A model generated the notes under the pieces. The model saw only the letters and a program-made list of their open reading frames with translations, had not been told where the DNA came from and did no database searches. A DNA stretch of 45,445 bases from Flavobacteriales bacterium. GTDB lineage: Bacteria; Bacteroidota; Bacteroidia; Flavobacteriales_D; Crocinitomicaceae. This document shows, in pieces, positions 7,349-17,700 of this stretch. The translations under genes and the position numbers were made by a program. Each line of letters begins with the position of its first letter. The first letter of the stretch is position 1. The DNA is taken from positions 1-45,445 of the forward strand of contig CANMUN010000017.1 of the NCBI GenBank assembly GCA_947500875.1, read 5' to 3'.

Positions 7349-9265
7349 ATGTCATATCCATACCAACTACAGACCTTTCAACAATATCAAGACGCCTATC
7401 AACATAGCGTTGATCATCCCGAATCTTTTTGGGCATCCATCGCTGCGAATTTCCAATGGAAAAAACCATGGGATAAGGTCCTTCACTGGAATTTTTCCGA
7501 CCCCGATGTACGCTGGTTTGATGGAGCGCAACTCAACATTACAGAAAATTGCCTAGACCGTCATTTGGCTACCCAGGGCAATACCACAGCTCTTCTTTGG
7601 GAATCCAATAATCCGGAGGAAGCCTCTCGCGCAATTTCCTACACGGAACTCCATCGCTTAGTGAATCAATTCGCGCGGGTACTGCTCAATCATGGGGTTA
7701 AAAAAGGCGACCGCGTATGCCTCTACATGGGAATGATTCCAGAATTAGCTATTGCCACCTTGGCTTGCGCTCGCATTGGAGCCATTCATTCCATTATTTT
7801 CGGTGGGTTTTCTGCACAAGCCATAGCGGATCGTGTAGCGGATGCCGGCGCAACCTGTATCGTAACCTGCGATGGAGCCTACCGGGGAGCAAAGGATATT
7901 CCTTTGAAAGCGGTCGTGGATGAGGCTTTGAAATCTGCCAATTCCGTGGCATCTGTGATCGTTTATGAGCGCACGAAAACTACATGTTCCATGCAGTCAG
8001 GACGAGATTTTTGGTGGCATAACGAAATGGATCGGGTAGCAAACGAAGGGAATTGGAATATACCCGCAGAAGCCATGGAAGCTGAAGATCCGTTGTTTAT
8101 TCTTTATACATCCGGCTCTACGGGCAAACCGAAAGGCGTAGTGCATACGACAGCGGGGTATATGGTTTGGGCCAATTATACCTTTGTGAATGTGTTTCAA
8201 TATCAACCCGGACTAGTGCATTTTTGTACGGCAGATATTGGTTGGATAACCGGACATAGTTACATCATTTATGGTCCGTTGAGCGCAGGTGCTACTTCGC
8301 TTATGTTCGAGGGCGTGCCTACATGGCCCGATGCCGGCCGATTTTGGGATGTCGTTGCAAAACATAAGGTAGACATACTTTATACGGCGCCTACAGCCAT
8401 TCGAAGTTTAATGGGATTCGGTACGGATTTCATTGAAGGCAAGGATTTGAGTTCCTTAAAGGTGCTTGGTTCGGTGGGGGAGCCCATCAATGAAGAGGCG
8501 TGGCATTGGTATGACGATAACATCGGAAAAAATAAATGTCCGATTGTAGATACGTGGTGGCAAACCGAAACGGGAGGAATTATGATTTCCAATTTGGCCG
8601 GTGTAACTCCCGCCAAACCTTGCTATGCGACCTTGCCTTTGCCGGGAATTCAACCCTGTTTGGTAGATGATCAAGGAGAAGAAATACAAGGAAATGATGT
8701 CAATGGAAATTTATGTATAAAATTCCCATGGCCTGGAATGATTCGAACCACGTATAACGACCATGAGCGTTGTCGTCAGACGTATTTTTCGGTGTACGCA
8801 GAGAAATATTTCACAGGAGATGGATGCTTGCGTGATGCGGACGCAATGTATCGAATTACCGGTAGGGTGGACGACGTATTGAATGTGAGTGGCCACCGCA
8901 TTGGAACGGCTGAAGTGGAAAATGCCATAAATATGCATGATCGAGTCATTGAAAGTGCGGTAGTAGGTTATCCACACGAAATCAAAGGACAAGGGATTTT
9001 TGCTTACGTGATTTTGGATGGTGGTTCCTTTGAGCCCCATGTAATTCAATCAGAGGTACTATCCACAGTATCTAAAGAAATTGGTCCCATTGCGAAGCCT
9101 GACCGCATCCTTGTAGTACCGGGTTTACCCAAAACGCGAAGCGGTAAAATCATGCGTAGAATTTTACGCAAAATTGCGGAGGGGGAGGTTTCAAACCTTG
9201 GAGATACAAGTACCTTATTGGATCCAGGGGTGGTGGATGAGATTATTCAGCGGGCTAAACAATGA
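7349..9265 (+). CDS. acs: acetyl-CoA synthetase (acetate--CoA ligase, AMP-forming)
   Basis: This cytoplasmic enzyme activates acetate with ATP and CoA to acetyl-CoA through an acetyl-adenylate. The 638-residue protein has the normal length and all core motifs: the ACS N-terminal cap (about 10-65), the adenylate-forming P-loop YTSGSTGKPKGVVHTT near 252-267, the acetate-pocket region WWQTETGG near 407, the hinge and CoA motif GRVDDVLNVSGHRIG near 509, and PKTRSGKIMRRILRK near the end. Lys600 in that last motif is the residue that protein acetyltransferases typically acetylate to switch the enzyme off. The gene is single, with its start 112 bases from the ssrA 5' end on the opposite strand. No partner genes for acetate uptake are nearby. 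Confidence 0.95.
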   Translation: MSYPYQLQTFQQYQDAYQHSVDHPESFWASIAANFQWKKPWDKVLHWNFSDPDVRWFDGAQLNITENCLDRHLATQGNTTALLWESNNPEEASRAISYTELHRLVNQFARVLLNHGVKKGDRVCLYMGMIPELAIATLACARIGAIHSIIFGGFSAQAIADRVADAGATCIVTCDGAYRGAKDIPLKAVVDEALKSANSVASVIVYERTKTTCSMQSGRDFWWHNEMDRVANEGNWNIPAEAMEAEDPLFILYTSGSTGKPKGVVHTTAGYMVWANYTFVNVFQYQPGLVHFCTADIGWITGHSYIIYGPLSAGATSLMFEGVPTWPDAGRFWDVVAKHKVDILYTAPTAIRSLMGFGTDFIEGKDLSSLKVLGSVGEPINEEAWHWYDDNIGKNKCPIVDTWWQTETGGIMISNLAGVTPAKPCYATLPLPGIQPCLVDDQGEEIQGNDVNGNLCIKFPWPGMIRTTYNDHERCRQTYFSVYAEKYFTGDGCLRDADAMYRITGRVDDVLNVSGHRIGTAEVENAINMHDRVIESAVVGYPHEIKGQGIFAYVILDGGSFEPHVIQSEVLSTVSKEIGPIAKPDRILVVPGLPKTRSGKIMRRILRKIAEGEVSNLGDTSTLLDPGVVDEIIQRAKQ

Positions 9266-9274
9266 TTAGAATTC

Positions 9275-9780
9275 GGACCACTCAGTCCACGGGGAATTCA
9301 AGCAGGCTGAGTAGTATGCCGTGGCATACGTATCGAAGTCTGCGGTTGTGGTATTGTGGCCTTCGATACACTCCGCCACGGCGAAGCACTCAGTCCACGG
9401 GGAATTGAGCATGCTGAGTAATATGAAATGTGATAATGTGGCCTTCGGTACACTCCGCCTTTGCGGACCACTCAGTCCACGGGGAAATCAAGCAGGCTGA
9501 GTAGTATGCCGTGGCATACGTATCGAAGCCTGCGATTGTGGTATTGTGGCCTTCGATACACTCCGCCACAGCGGACCACTCAGTCCACGGGGAATCAAGC
9601 AGGCTGAGTAACGCAGTGTATCGAAGCCTGCGATTGTATTGATGTGGCCTTCGATACACCCCTTCGGGGCACTCAGGCCACGGGTAATTGAGCAGGCTGA
9701 GTAACGCAGTGTATCGAAGTCTGCGGTAATGGTGACGTGGCCTTCGTTACACCCCTTCGGCACACCCCTTAGGGACACTA
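9275..9780. repeat. tandem array of REP-like palindromic repeats
   Basis: Five imperfect units begin near 9275, 9385, 9473, 9573 and 9667 (spacing about 88-110 bases). Each unit has a cactcagtccacgggg block, an agcaggctgagta block and a pair of inverted half-sites, gtatcgaag and cttcgatac, so each unit can fold into a stem. Units one and three also share tatgccgtggcatacg, itself a palindrome. The array sits between two convergently transcribed genes, a usual place for REP/BIME-type repeats. It has no cas genes, and spacer-like parts are conserved rather than unique. Confidence 0.8.
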
Positions 9781-9795
9781 AGACAAAGGAGCATT

Positions 9796-9821
9796 AAAAA
9801 AGGGGCCGAAGCCCCTTTTTA
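9796..9821. terminator. terminator after the choice-of-anchor-I gene
   Basis: The sequence A6GGGGC, CGAA loop, GCCCCT6 forms a perfect GC-rich stem with T runs on both strands. It can serve the minus-strand gene that stops at 9845 and also stop read-through from acs. A nearly identical terminator lies at 14665-14690. Confidence 0.85.
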
Positions 9822-9844
9822 TCTTAACAGCAGTAAGTTAGATT

Positions 9845-12800
9845 TTACTGTTTGATAATCGTGAATATTCGCTGAGCATTCGCTGCACTGATTCGAACGG
9901 TGTAGCTTCCTCTTGCGAGATTTTCTAGCGCTATTGTTTTCTCTTGTCCGTCCATGTGCGTGCTGTAAATTAAACGTCCATCAGCGCTGTAGATTTCAAC
10001 ATTCGCCGAAACACTTTCGCTTGATCTCAGAGTAATAAACTGGTCAAACGGGTTTGGGTAGAGGCTGAAGTAGAGATTTTCTTCCTCTAATCCTGAACAT
10101 GGTTCGTTGATAACAAGGATATCATCGCTTGCGCTGCACCCGAAACCATCGGTTGCTGTTACCGTGTAGGTTCCTGCTGAGGTAATGGTCGTTTGTTGGG
10201 TGTTGCTCCCGTTACTCCAAGAATAGCTAAGATTAGGATTTCCATTAGCAGAAATAGTTATCGGGAAATCGTTGTCGCATACTACGGTATCTTCGCCGGC
10301 ACCTACCGTTGGTAAAGTATTCACGGTTACCGTTACTTGCGCAGTATTCGAACAACCGTTCGCATCGGTTCCTGTTACGGTATAAGTCGTCGTTGCATTG
10401 GGTATGAACGCCACTCCGTTACTTACCCCGTTGTTCCATTGATACGTTGTAGCACCTTGTCCATTAAGTGTAATAGAATCTCCTGAGCATACCGCTTGGT
10501 TCTGACCTGCACTAACCGTTGGTAAGGCATTCACAGTAACAGTTACTTGCGCAGTATTCGAACAACCGTTCGCATCCGTTCCAGTTACGGTGTACGTTGT
10601 TGTTGAATTAGGTATGAACACAGCTCCGTTACTTACCCCGTTGTTCCATTGATACGTTGTAGCACCTTGTCCATTAAGTGTAATAGAATCTCCTGAACAC
10701 ACCGTTTGGTTTTGTCCTGCACTTACGGTTGGTAGTGCATTCACGGTGACCGTAACTTGAGCCGTATTTGTACATCCGTTCGCATCCGTTCCGGTTACAG
10801 TGTAGGTTTGCGTTGTAGCAGGGGTAAAGGCTACACCATCGTTCACGCTATTATCCCATGCATACGTTGTTGCTCCTGATCCGTTTAGGGTAACCGATGT
10901 ACCCGAACACACCGCTTGGTTTTGTCCTGCACCCACGGTCGGTAGAGCATTCACCGTTACTGTTACTTGCGCGGTATTCGAACAACCGTTCACATCGGTT
11001 CCGGTTACAGTGTAAGTTTGCGTTGTAGCAGGGGTGAAAGCCACTCCGTTACCCACGCCGTTGTTCCATGTATAAGTTGAAGCTCCTGAACCGTTGAGTG
11101 TTACCGAGGCACCTGAACATACCGCTTGGTTTTGTCCTGCACCCACGGTCGGTAGAGCATTCACCGTTACCGTTACTTGCGCGGTATTCGAACAACCGTT
11201 CGCATCGGTTCCGGTTACAGTGTAAGTTAGCGTTGCAGCAGGGGTGAAAGCTACTCCGTTACCCACGCCGTTGTTCCATGTATAAGTTGAAGCTCCTGAA
11301 CCGTTGAGTGTTACCGAGGCACCCGCACATACCGTTTGGCTCTGACCTGCACCCACGGTTGGTAAGGCATTCACGGTGACAGTTACCTGAGCCGTATTAG
11401 AGCAACCGTTTGCATCGGTTCCTGTTACAGTATAAGTTTGGGTTGCAGGAGGGGTAAAGGCTACACCATCGTTCACGCTATTATCCCATGAATACGTAGC
11501 GGCACCCGAACCGTTCAATGTTACCGATGTACCCGAACACACCGTTTGGTTTTGTCCAGCACCTACGATTGGAAGGGCATTTACCGTTACCGTTACTTGG
11601 GCGGTATCCGTACAACCGTTCACATCGGTTCCCGTAACAGTATACGTTTGTGTTGTTGTAGGAGAAAAAGGCACCCAATCCAACACGTTGTTATCCCAAG
11701 TATACGAAGTAGCTCCTGATCCGCTTAAAGTAACGGTATTTCCCAAACAAATATTTTGATTAGTTCCTGCCGAAACGTTGGGTAGTGGATTAACGGTGAT
11801 ATTCAAAACGTTGGAGGTATCGGTACATGCATAATTGCTATTGATCACTTTTACCGAATAAGCTCCACTGGTTGATGCGTTATAAGTGTTGCTGTTCGCA
11901 TTTGGAATAGGCATTCCATTCATCAACCATTCGTAGCTAACGTTAGCCACATTATTTGCATTTAAATTGGCAGTTTGTCCTGCACAAACTATAGGATTTA
12001 AAGAAGTAATGGGTGTGCCTGATAGTTCAGCGCAGGTATTAAGTTGGTAAATGGACAACGTAGAACTGACTTCGTTTGCAAGGATTAAAAGCGCATTTCC
12101 ATTCGGTGACTCTGCCGCACTAATATAAATGATCCCCTCAGTTCCCAAATCAGGGCCGGATGCAACCGTTGAACGGTTGTTGGCATAACCCACGTAAATG
12201 GGATTATTGGGATTGGTAATATTGAACATCATGGCACCACCGATGCGTTCCAAACCAACAAACGCATAAGTTTTACCATTGATTTGCGCTACTTTCATCC
12301 CTTCAGGTTCAGGACCTTTATCGTCGCTTCGATTCTTCAAAGAAGGTACTCCTGTTGTATTGGAAGCATTGAAAATGGATCCAAATTGTGGGTGATTTGC
12401 CGTAATTTGTTCGATGAGGGATTTGGAATCAAAAACTACACTCCCTGTTGCAGCGTTGCGGATGGTGAAAGACCTTCCTCCCATAACATGTAACTCGTCG
12501 TAGTCACCGTCTCCATCGGTATCACCGCTGTATTTTAACCCACTCAAGCGTCCTAAAAATTTATTATTTCGCAAAATGCTTTGATCAGGAAATGCTGTTG
12601 CGTCCAATAAGTTGTTGAAGGTAGAGGAAGAAATTCGATTGGCGTCAATTACCGAACCGAATTCACGGGAATCCCCTTCGTTAGCCATTACCAAATATCC
12701 GGCTCCAGCGCTAGTGTAAAAGTCAATGGCATCAGGCATGTAGGCTCCTTTAATGGGCAAGTTACCGGTAATGAGTACCGCACCGCTTTGGTCTGAAGCA

Positions 12801-14584
12801 TCTAATGCATTATTACTCGCAGCATCGTAGTTACTGTATCCTAATGCAGTAAGGCTTACAATCGTATTCGTTGTTAAATCAATCGTTACCATAGCGTTAT
12901 TCTCCTGTAGCGTAACATACGCTTTGCTGTTATCGTCGGAAATCGCCACATATTCGGGTTCGAAGTCTTGAGCTACACTTGCACTCGTAGAAAACACTCG
13001 AATACCCTGAGCTACTAGAGAAGCTGCTTGACCATTGTATGCAGTAAAGCCGAGCGTAGTTACGTTGGCATTGGTAAGATTCGCGTAACCAGGAGTTAAA
13101 TCGATGATGGAAACGGAACCTTCTGGATCATTGGTATACGTTGCATCCGGCTCACCTTCGTTTGCCGTGATTATTTTGGTGTAGGTTTTATTGAAGGTTA
13201 GCATATCGGGCATAGCCCCAACAGTAACTTGACTAAGGAAATTACCGTTGTAATCAAAAAACACGACCTTGCCATTGGTTTGAGCAGGTACAGATTCAAT
13301 AGCTACAGCAACAACGCTGTCGTGCGCAGTCACGGAATTGATGTTACCGTAAGGAGCCAGTGCAATCGAATTGATTAAAACAGGAGCGGCAGGATTGCTA
13401 AAGTTTACGATATCCAATTTTTGTCCTATGCTGTTGGCAATGTACAGCCGATCTACATCTGAGTCGAAAGCTACAATTTCTGCACTGTTGGTACCTGCAG
13501 CACCGTTGCTAAAGGATGTTAATAGGGTTAAATTCAATTCATTGGTAGGGGTTGGAGCAATATAATCGTTATCACGAATGAAATTGATTTGGTAAAAATC
13601 CGTCGATGAAATCAAAGCATTAAGCCCTGAAGCGATTTTAACGATAATACGCTCTGCATTTTCAGCAACTGCGTCGTCAATGATGGAAATAGGTAAGTTG
13701 GTAACGCCGTTTGTGTTGGCAGGAATCGTTAAGGTGTTAGTCCACGTGTAATCACTGTTCAAGGTTGCATCGGAATACGTGCTCAACGAAAAGGTTAAAT
13801 CGATCGGACTATTATTCGCATTGGAAACAGTAATTGGAACGTTAATCGTTCCAATATTTTCGTTGTACTGAGCAAAATTGGAAGCTGCGGGGATGGAAAC
13901 ATTCGCTTGGCCTTCAATTCGCACGTTGTCAAAACGCCATGTTCCGGCGGTTGCTACGTTCAATGGGTTGGATGTCTGGCGAAATTGTCCTGTTGCTTGG
14001 TAGTTTGCAGCCAAGATTCGAACCCCAAAATTTGGGTTGTTTTCTACCAATGGTATCCCAACAAAACTAACAGAAATACGTCGATAAATATCGCCAGTAG
14101 TATTGTTTTCAAAACAGCCATTCATATTGATAGAACCATTGCAAAAGGTGGTGTTTGATGCGGTCATGGTAAAATCATTCCAAGTGCTACCATCCGTGGT
14201 ATATTTTAAGCGAATGGTATTAGTAGCCGTGTTGGAAGAGCGTTGGTCCCATGTAACTTTAATATTATAACTTCCTACGGTTGAAGCCATGTACTGAACA
14301 CCTGAACTTTCGTTGGTAGCTCCTGGGTTAGCCGAAAAAGCCCAAGCTCCAGGGTTTGTTCCGTTTTGAGAACCACATCCATTGTTTAAGATTGGATCCA
14401 TTCCTGTAGCCGCAGATGCAACTACCATCGATCCAACAACATTGGAAGTTCCTACACCAATATCTGCCAAAGGAGCTGCCGGACTTCCTGTTATGGAATT
14501 GTAATTCCACAAGGCCAAAATATTTTGTGCCTGAAAACCGAAGGATAGTGAACTGAGAATCAATACTTGTAATAATTTGTTCAT
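9845..14584 (-). CDS. T9SS-secreted choice-of-anchor-I protein with Ig-like repeats
   Basis: A 1579-residue secreted protein. A signal peptide covers about residues 1-19 (MNKLLQVLILSSLSFGFQAQ). Residues about 20-230 are a jelly-roll-like region, and 235-325 a Calx-beta-like domain (DDAVAENAERIIVKI). From about 345 to 840 there is a beta-propeller of the choice-of-anchor-I type, with motifs GSVSIIDLTPG, DFEPEYVAISDDNSKAYV and GPEPEGMKVAQINGKTYAFVGLE. An Ig-like domain follows, then seven highly similar 70-residue repeats (about 935-1425) with the signature TYTVTGTDANGCSNTAQVTVTVNALP split over each unit, then one diverged repeat. The last 75 residues are a type A T9SS sorting domain (LYPNPFDQ ... 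GSYTVRI ... IIKQ). The protein is exported through the Por machinery and either anchored or released. The propeller suggests hydrolase or ligand-binding activity, but no active site is assigned. Confidence 0.85.
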   Translation of the reverse strand: MNKLLQVLILSSLSFGFQAQNILALWNYNSITGSPAAPLADIGVGTSNVVGSMVVASAATGMDPILNNGCGSQNGTNPGAWAFSANPGATNESSGVQYMASTVGSYNIKVTWDQRSSNTATNTIRLKYTTDGSTWNDFTMTASNTTFCNGSINMNGCFENNTTGDIYRRISVSFVGIPLVENNPNFGVRILAANYQATGQFRQTSNPLNVATAGTWRFDNVRIEGQANVSIPAASNFAQYNENIGTINVPITVSNANNSPIDLTFSLSTYSDATLNSDYTWTNTLTIPANTNGVTNLPISIIDDAVAENAERIIVKIASGLNALISSTDFYQINFIRDNDYIAPTPTNELNLTLLTSFSNGAAGTNSAEIVAFDSDVDRLYIANSIGQKLDIVNFSNPAAPVLINSIALAPYGNINSVTAHDSVVAVAIESVPAQTNGKVVFFDYNGNFLSQVTVGAMPDMLTFNKTYTKIITANEGEPDATYTNDPEGSVSIIDLTPGYANLTNANVTTLGFTAYNGQAASLVAQGIRVFSTSASVAQDFEPEYVAISDDNSKAYVTLQENNAMVTIDLTTNTIVSLTALGYSNYDAASNNALDASDQSGAVLITGNLPIKGAYMPDAIDFYTSAGAGYLVMANEGDSREFGSVIDANRISSSTFNNLLDATAFPDQSILRNNKFLGRLSGLKYSGDTDGDGDYDELHVMGGRSFTIRNAATGSVVFDSKSLIEQITANHPQFGSIFNASNTTGVPSLKNRSDDKGPEPEGMKVAQINGKTYAFVGLERIGGAMMFNITNPNNPIYVGYANNRSTVASGPDLGTEGIIYISAAESPNGNALLILANEVSSTLSIYQLNTCAELSGTPITSLNPIVCAGQTANLNANNVANVSYEWLMNGMPIPNANSNTYNASTSGAYSVKVINSNYACTDTSNVLNITVNPLPNVSAGTNQNICLGNTVTLSGSGATSYTWDNNVLDWVPFSPTTTQTYTVTGTDVNGCTDTAQVTVTVNALPIVGAGQNQTVCSGTSVTLNGSGAATYSWDNSVNDGVAFTPPATQTYTVTGTDANGCSNTAQVTVTVNALPTVGAGQSQTVCAGASVTLNGSGASTYTWNNGVGNGVAFTPAATLTYTVTGTDANGCSNTAQVTVTVNALPTVGAGQNQAVCSGASVTLNGSGASTYTWNNGVGNGVAFTPATTQTYTVTGTDVNGCSNTAQVTVTVNALPTVGAGQNQAVCSGTSVTLNGSGATTYAWDNSVNDGVAFTPATTQTYTVTGTDANGCTNTAQVTVTVNALPTVSAGQNQTVCSGDSITLNGQGATTYQWNNGVSNGAVFIPNSTTTYTVTGTDANGCSNTAQVTVTVNALPTVSAGQNQAVCSGDSITLNGQGATTYQWNNGVSNGVAFIPNATTTYTVTGTDANGCSNTAQVTVTVNTLPTVGAGEDTVVCDNDFPITISANGNPNLSYSWSNGSNTQQTTITSAGTYTVTATDGFGCSASDDILVINEPCSGLEEENLYFSLYPNPFDQFITLRSSESVSANVEIYSADGRLIYSTHMDGQEKTIALENLARGSYTVRISAANAQRIFTIIKQ

Positions 14585-14664
14585 TGCTTAAAAATTTTAG
14601 TAAAGTTCTCCATTTACCCATTCAGTAATGTTGTATAGATGTTAAATAAATGTTGCGCTTAAAT

Positions 14665-14690
14665 AAAAAAAGGGGCCGAAGCCCCTTTGA
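14665..14690. terminator. terminator after the glycine-rich T9SS gene
   Basis: A7GGGGC, CGAA loop, GCCCCTTT. It lies 26 bases past the stop at 14716 and separates the two giant minus-strand genes, so they are probably independent transcripts. Terminator and following bases (ttaacagcagtaagttag, then ttttactgttt at the gene end) are almost the same as at 9796-9850, pointing to a shared origin of both gene ends. Confidence 0.8.
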
Positions 14691-14715
14691 CTGTTAACAG
14701 CAGTAAGTTAGGTTT

Positions 14716-17700
14716 TTACTGTTTAACAAGGTTGGTAATTTGTATTTGGTCGCCTTGAATGATTTTAACCATATAGGCTCCGCGAGCCAATCCCGACAAC
14801 GGGATTTCCAAGGTATGTCCTTCCATGCGCACATTGGCAATGATTTTTCCTTCCATGGAAAGCACCATTACCTGTGCGTTCATCGCCTCGCTGGACGATA
14901 CCATAACTTGTTCCGTAAAAGGATTCGGATACACCAACAACGTGGATGTTTCCTCGCCTAATCCTGCGCAACCGCTCACCTCAATGTTGATGGTATCGGT
15001 TGCGGAACATTCAAAACCGTTGGTGGCAATAACTGAGTATATTCCCGGTGCTGTAACTTGTATGCTGTTACTGGTTGCGCCTGTATTCCAGTTAAATATA
15101 CTTCCTGCAGTTGCAGATGCATTGAGGGTATATGGCAAGTTATAGTCGCAAATCATGGTATCAGGACCTAAGTTCACGGTAGGTACTGGATTCACGGTTA
15201 CCGTTACCTGAGCGGTATCAGAACATCCGTTGGCAGCCGCTCCAATCACATCGTAGGTTTGCGTCGTCGTTGGAGTAAAAGGTACTCCGTCTTGAACGTT
15301 ATTGTTCCACTGATACGTATCTGCTCCGGAACCACTTAAAGTCGTAGGATTGCCTTCACAGATTTGCTGGTTCGCGCCACCTGAGACGATGGGAACAATT
15401 CCTACACTAACGGTAACGGGAACAATTGCTGACGTACAACCCGTACCGCTCCAACTGATTTTGGCTACTCCAGGACCTGAATTACCCGTCATCGTATTTC
15501 CGCTGGTGTCCGGCATTGCTAAGTTACCAGCAATCAATAATTCGTTAGTCATTTGGTATGCTGCGGTAGGGGTGTATCCTGCGGGAACGTACGAGGTTGA
15601 GGTGTAAACATATCCCGACCCTCCTGAAGACGTTGGCCAACTTGTACATCCACCATACCATCCTCCTCCAGCACCACCATTAGCCCAGTTGTCTGATCCT
15701 CTAGCACCACCGTTGTATCCGCCTAAGGAACACGTATTGCTCTCGGTATTCGGAGTAGCAAAACCAAATGATCCTGGAACAACACTTGATCCGTAGTTGG
15801 AACTTCCGCCCGTTGTTTGGGTAGCACCTGTAATATTCGTGTTACTCGCTGTAAAGTTAGGAGCACTCAATCCTCCGCCGTCGTTGCCAACGTACATCAT
15901 GTTTTCGTAATTCGTACCGTGTCGACCACCGCCTCCTCCGGCAACTAGAATTCGCGAATAAAGTCCGGCATTGTCATTCCAAGTTCCCCCAATCAATCGG
16001 AAATCTGTGGCGCCACCACCACCGGTTGATTTCCAACTTGAATTCATACAGCCCGATCCTTGTCCTCCTACAAAGACATACAAGGTAGTTCCCGCATTCA
16101 AATACACATCCCCTTTGGAATATCCACCGCGTCCACCGAGCGATGTGTTAGGGTTGACAGGATCATTTCCGCCTTGTGCACCCCATGCCTCTAAGGTATA
16201 GGTTCCAGATACCGGTGCGGTAAAGGATTGAACCGCTCCAGTAAAGTTGAAAGTTTGTGCGCCACCTTGCGGTGTTGAAGATTGAACGTAATAGGTGGTT
16301 GTTGTATTCAATACCGGGGTTGTATAGGTTGAATCGTTGGTAAGTAAGCCCGTTCCATTGGCATTGGACCACCAAGCATATCCGCTTGGACTTCCTGAGG
16401 CGGTTAATACCGTACTTGCGCTGGCATTTCCACAGAAGCTCGTGTTTCCAGAAACTACAGGTGAGGTTAATGGATTAACGGTTACCACTACTGGTACATT
16501 TTGCGCTGCACAAAGACCCGTGTCTAAGCTTGCATAATACGTCGTTGAAGCATTCAATATAGGAGTAGTGTAAGAGTTTCCAGTACCCACCAGGTTGTTG
16601 CCTGCTGGATCGCTGTACCAATAAATGGTTCCGTTACCTGTTGCGGTTACCGTTGCGGTTTGCCCACATCCTACAGCTGTTCCCGTTGCTGTTGGTAATG
16701 GAAGAGGTGCGACAGTTACTGTTACCGGCACAAGAACCGATGTACAAGAAGGAACTTGAGGCACGATATCCACAGAACCTGGCCCGTTATTTAACGCAGA
16801 AGAGACATAGGTACCCGTGTAGAAGTTTCCACCCCCACCACCGGAACCAACGCGGCAACCTGCACCACCACCACCGGAATATCCACCTCCACCACCGCCG
16901 ATGGCTTCGTAATTGGTATGCATCCCTGCTCCGGCGCCACCGCCAAAACCTCCATCGGTGCTGTTGTTCCAATTTCCTGAAAATGCTTGATTAGCACCTC
17001 CAAGGCCTCCGTTGCTGAACGACTGACCGATAAATCCACCGTAGGTACCTTGAATTCCGGCACCGTTCCATCCGGCACCGCTCGTTCCACCACCTGAAGT
17101 TCCAGCGCTTCCATTCGTTCCTCCATTTCCATTGTTGCACCAGCTTCCCGCGGACATGACACCGTTTCCACCAGCTGTTACGTTGTAGGCGCTTGCATCG
17201 ACTCCGTTGAGAACATAAGGATACGATATTCCATCGCCCTCAGCAGCACCGCCACCGCCACCTGCGGCTAGGATAAGTTGTCCTGTTGTTTGATTGTAAA
17301 CGAAGGTTCCACCACCTCCACCACCGGCCCAACCCGTGGTAAAATCAAGCGTCCCACCTTCTTGACCGCAAAGTACTTTGATGACATGTCCTTGAGTAAG
17401 GGTTGCAGAGATGGTTATCGAAGCCCCGTTTCCACCTAACGCAGTATTCGCGTCGCCACCTTTTGCTCCACGAGCAGTGATGGTGTACGTTCCTGTAGAA
17501 GGAACGGTCCATTCTTGAATTCCTTGAGTTCCGATCGTCACAGAACCGGCCAAATTGGAGTTGGCATACGCAGCATTGATTTGTGCTTGGTTAGGACCGT
17601 TGACTCCGCTTGCGCCGGCATTCGTAAAGTTGTAGGCATTACCACCTCCGGCGCCGTTTCCGCTGGCAGCGTAAAAGGTCGTTGTGGTTCCAAGGGCAGG

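Noticed and set aside
9275..9780. CRISPR array
   Set aside because: Repeats are spaced 88-110 bases, internally palindromic and imperfect, and the parts between them are conserved, not unique spacers; no cas genes are present.
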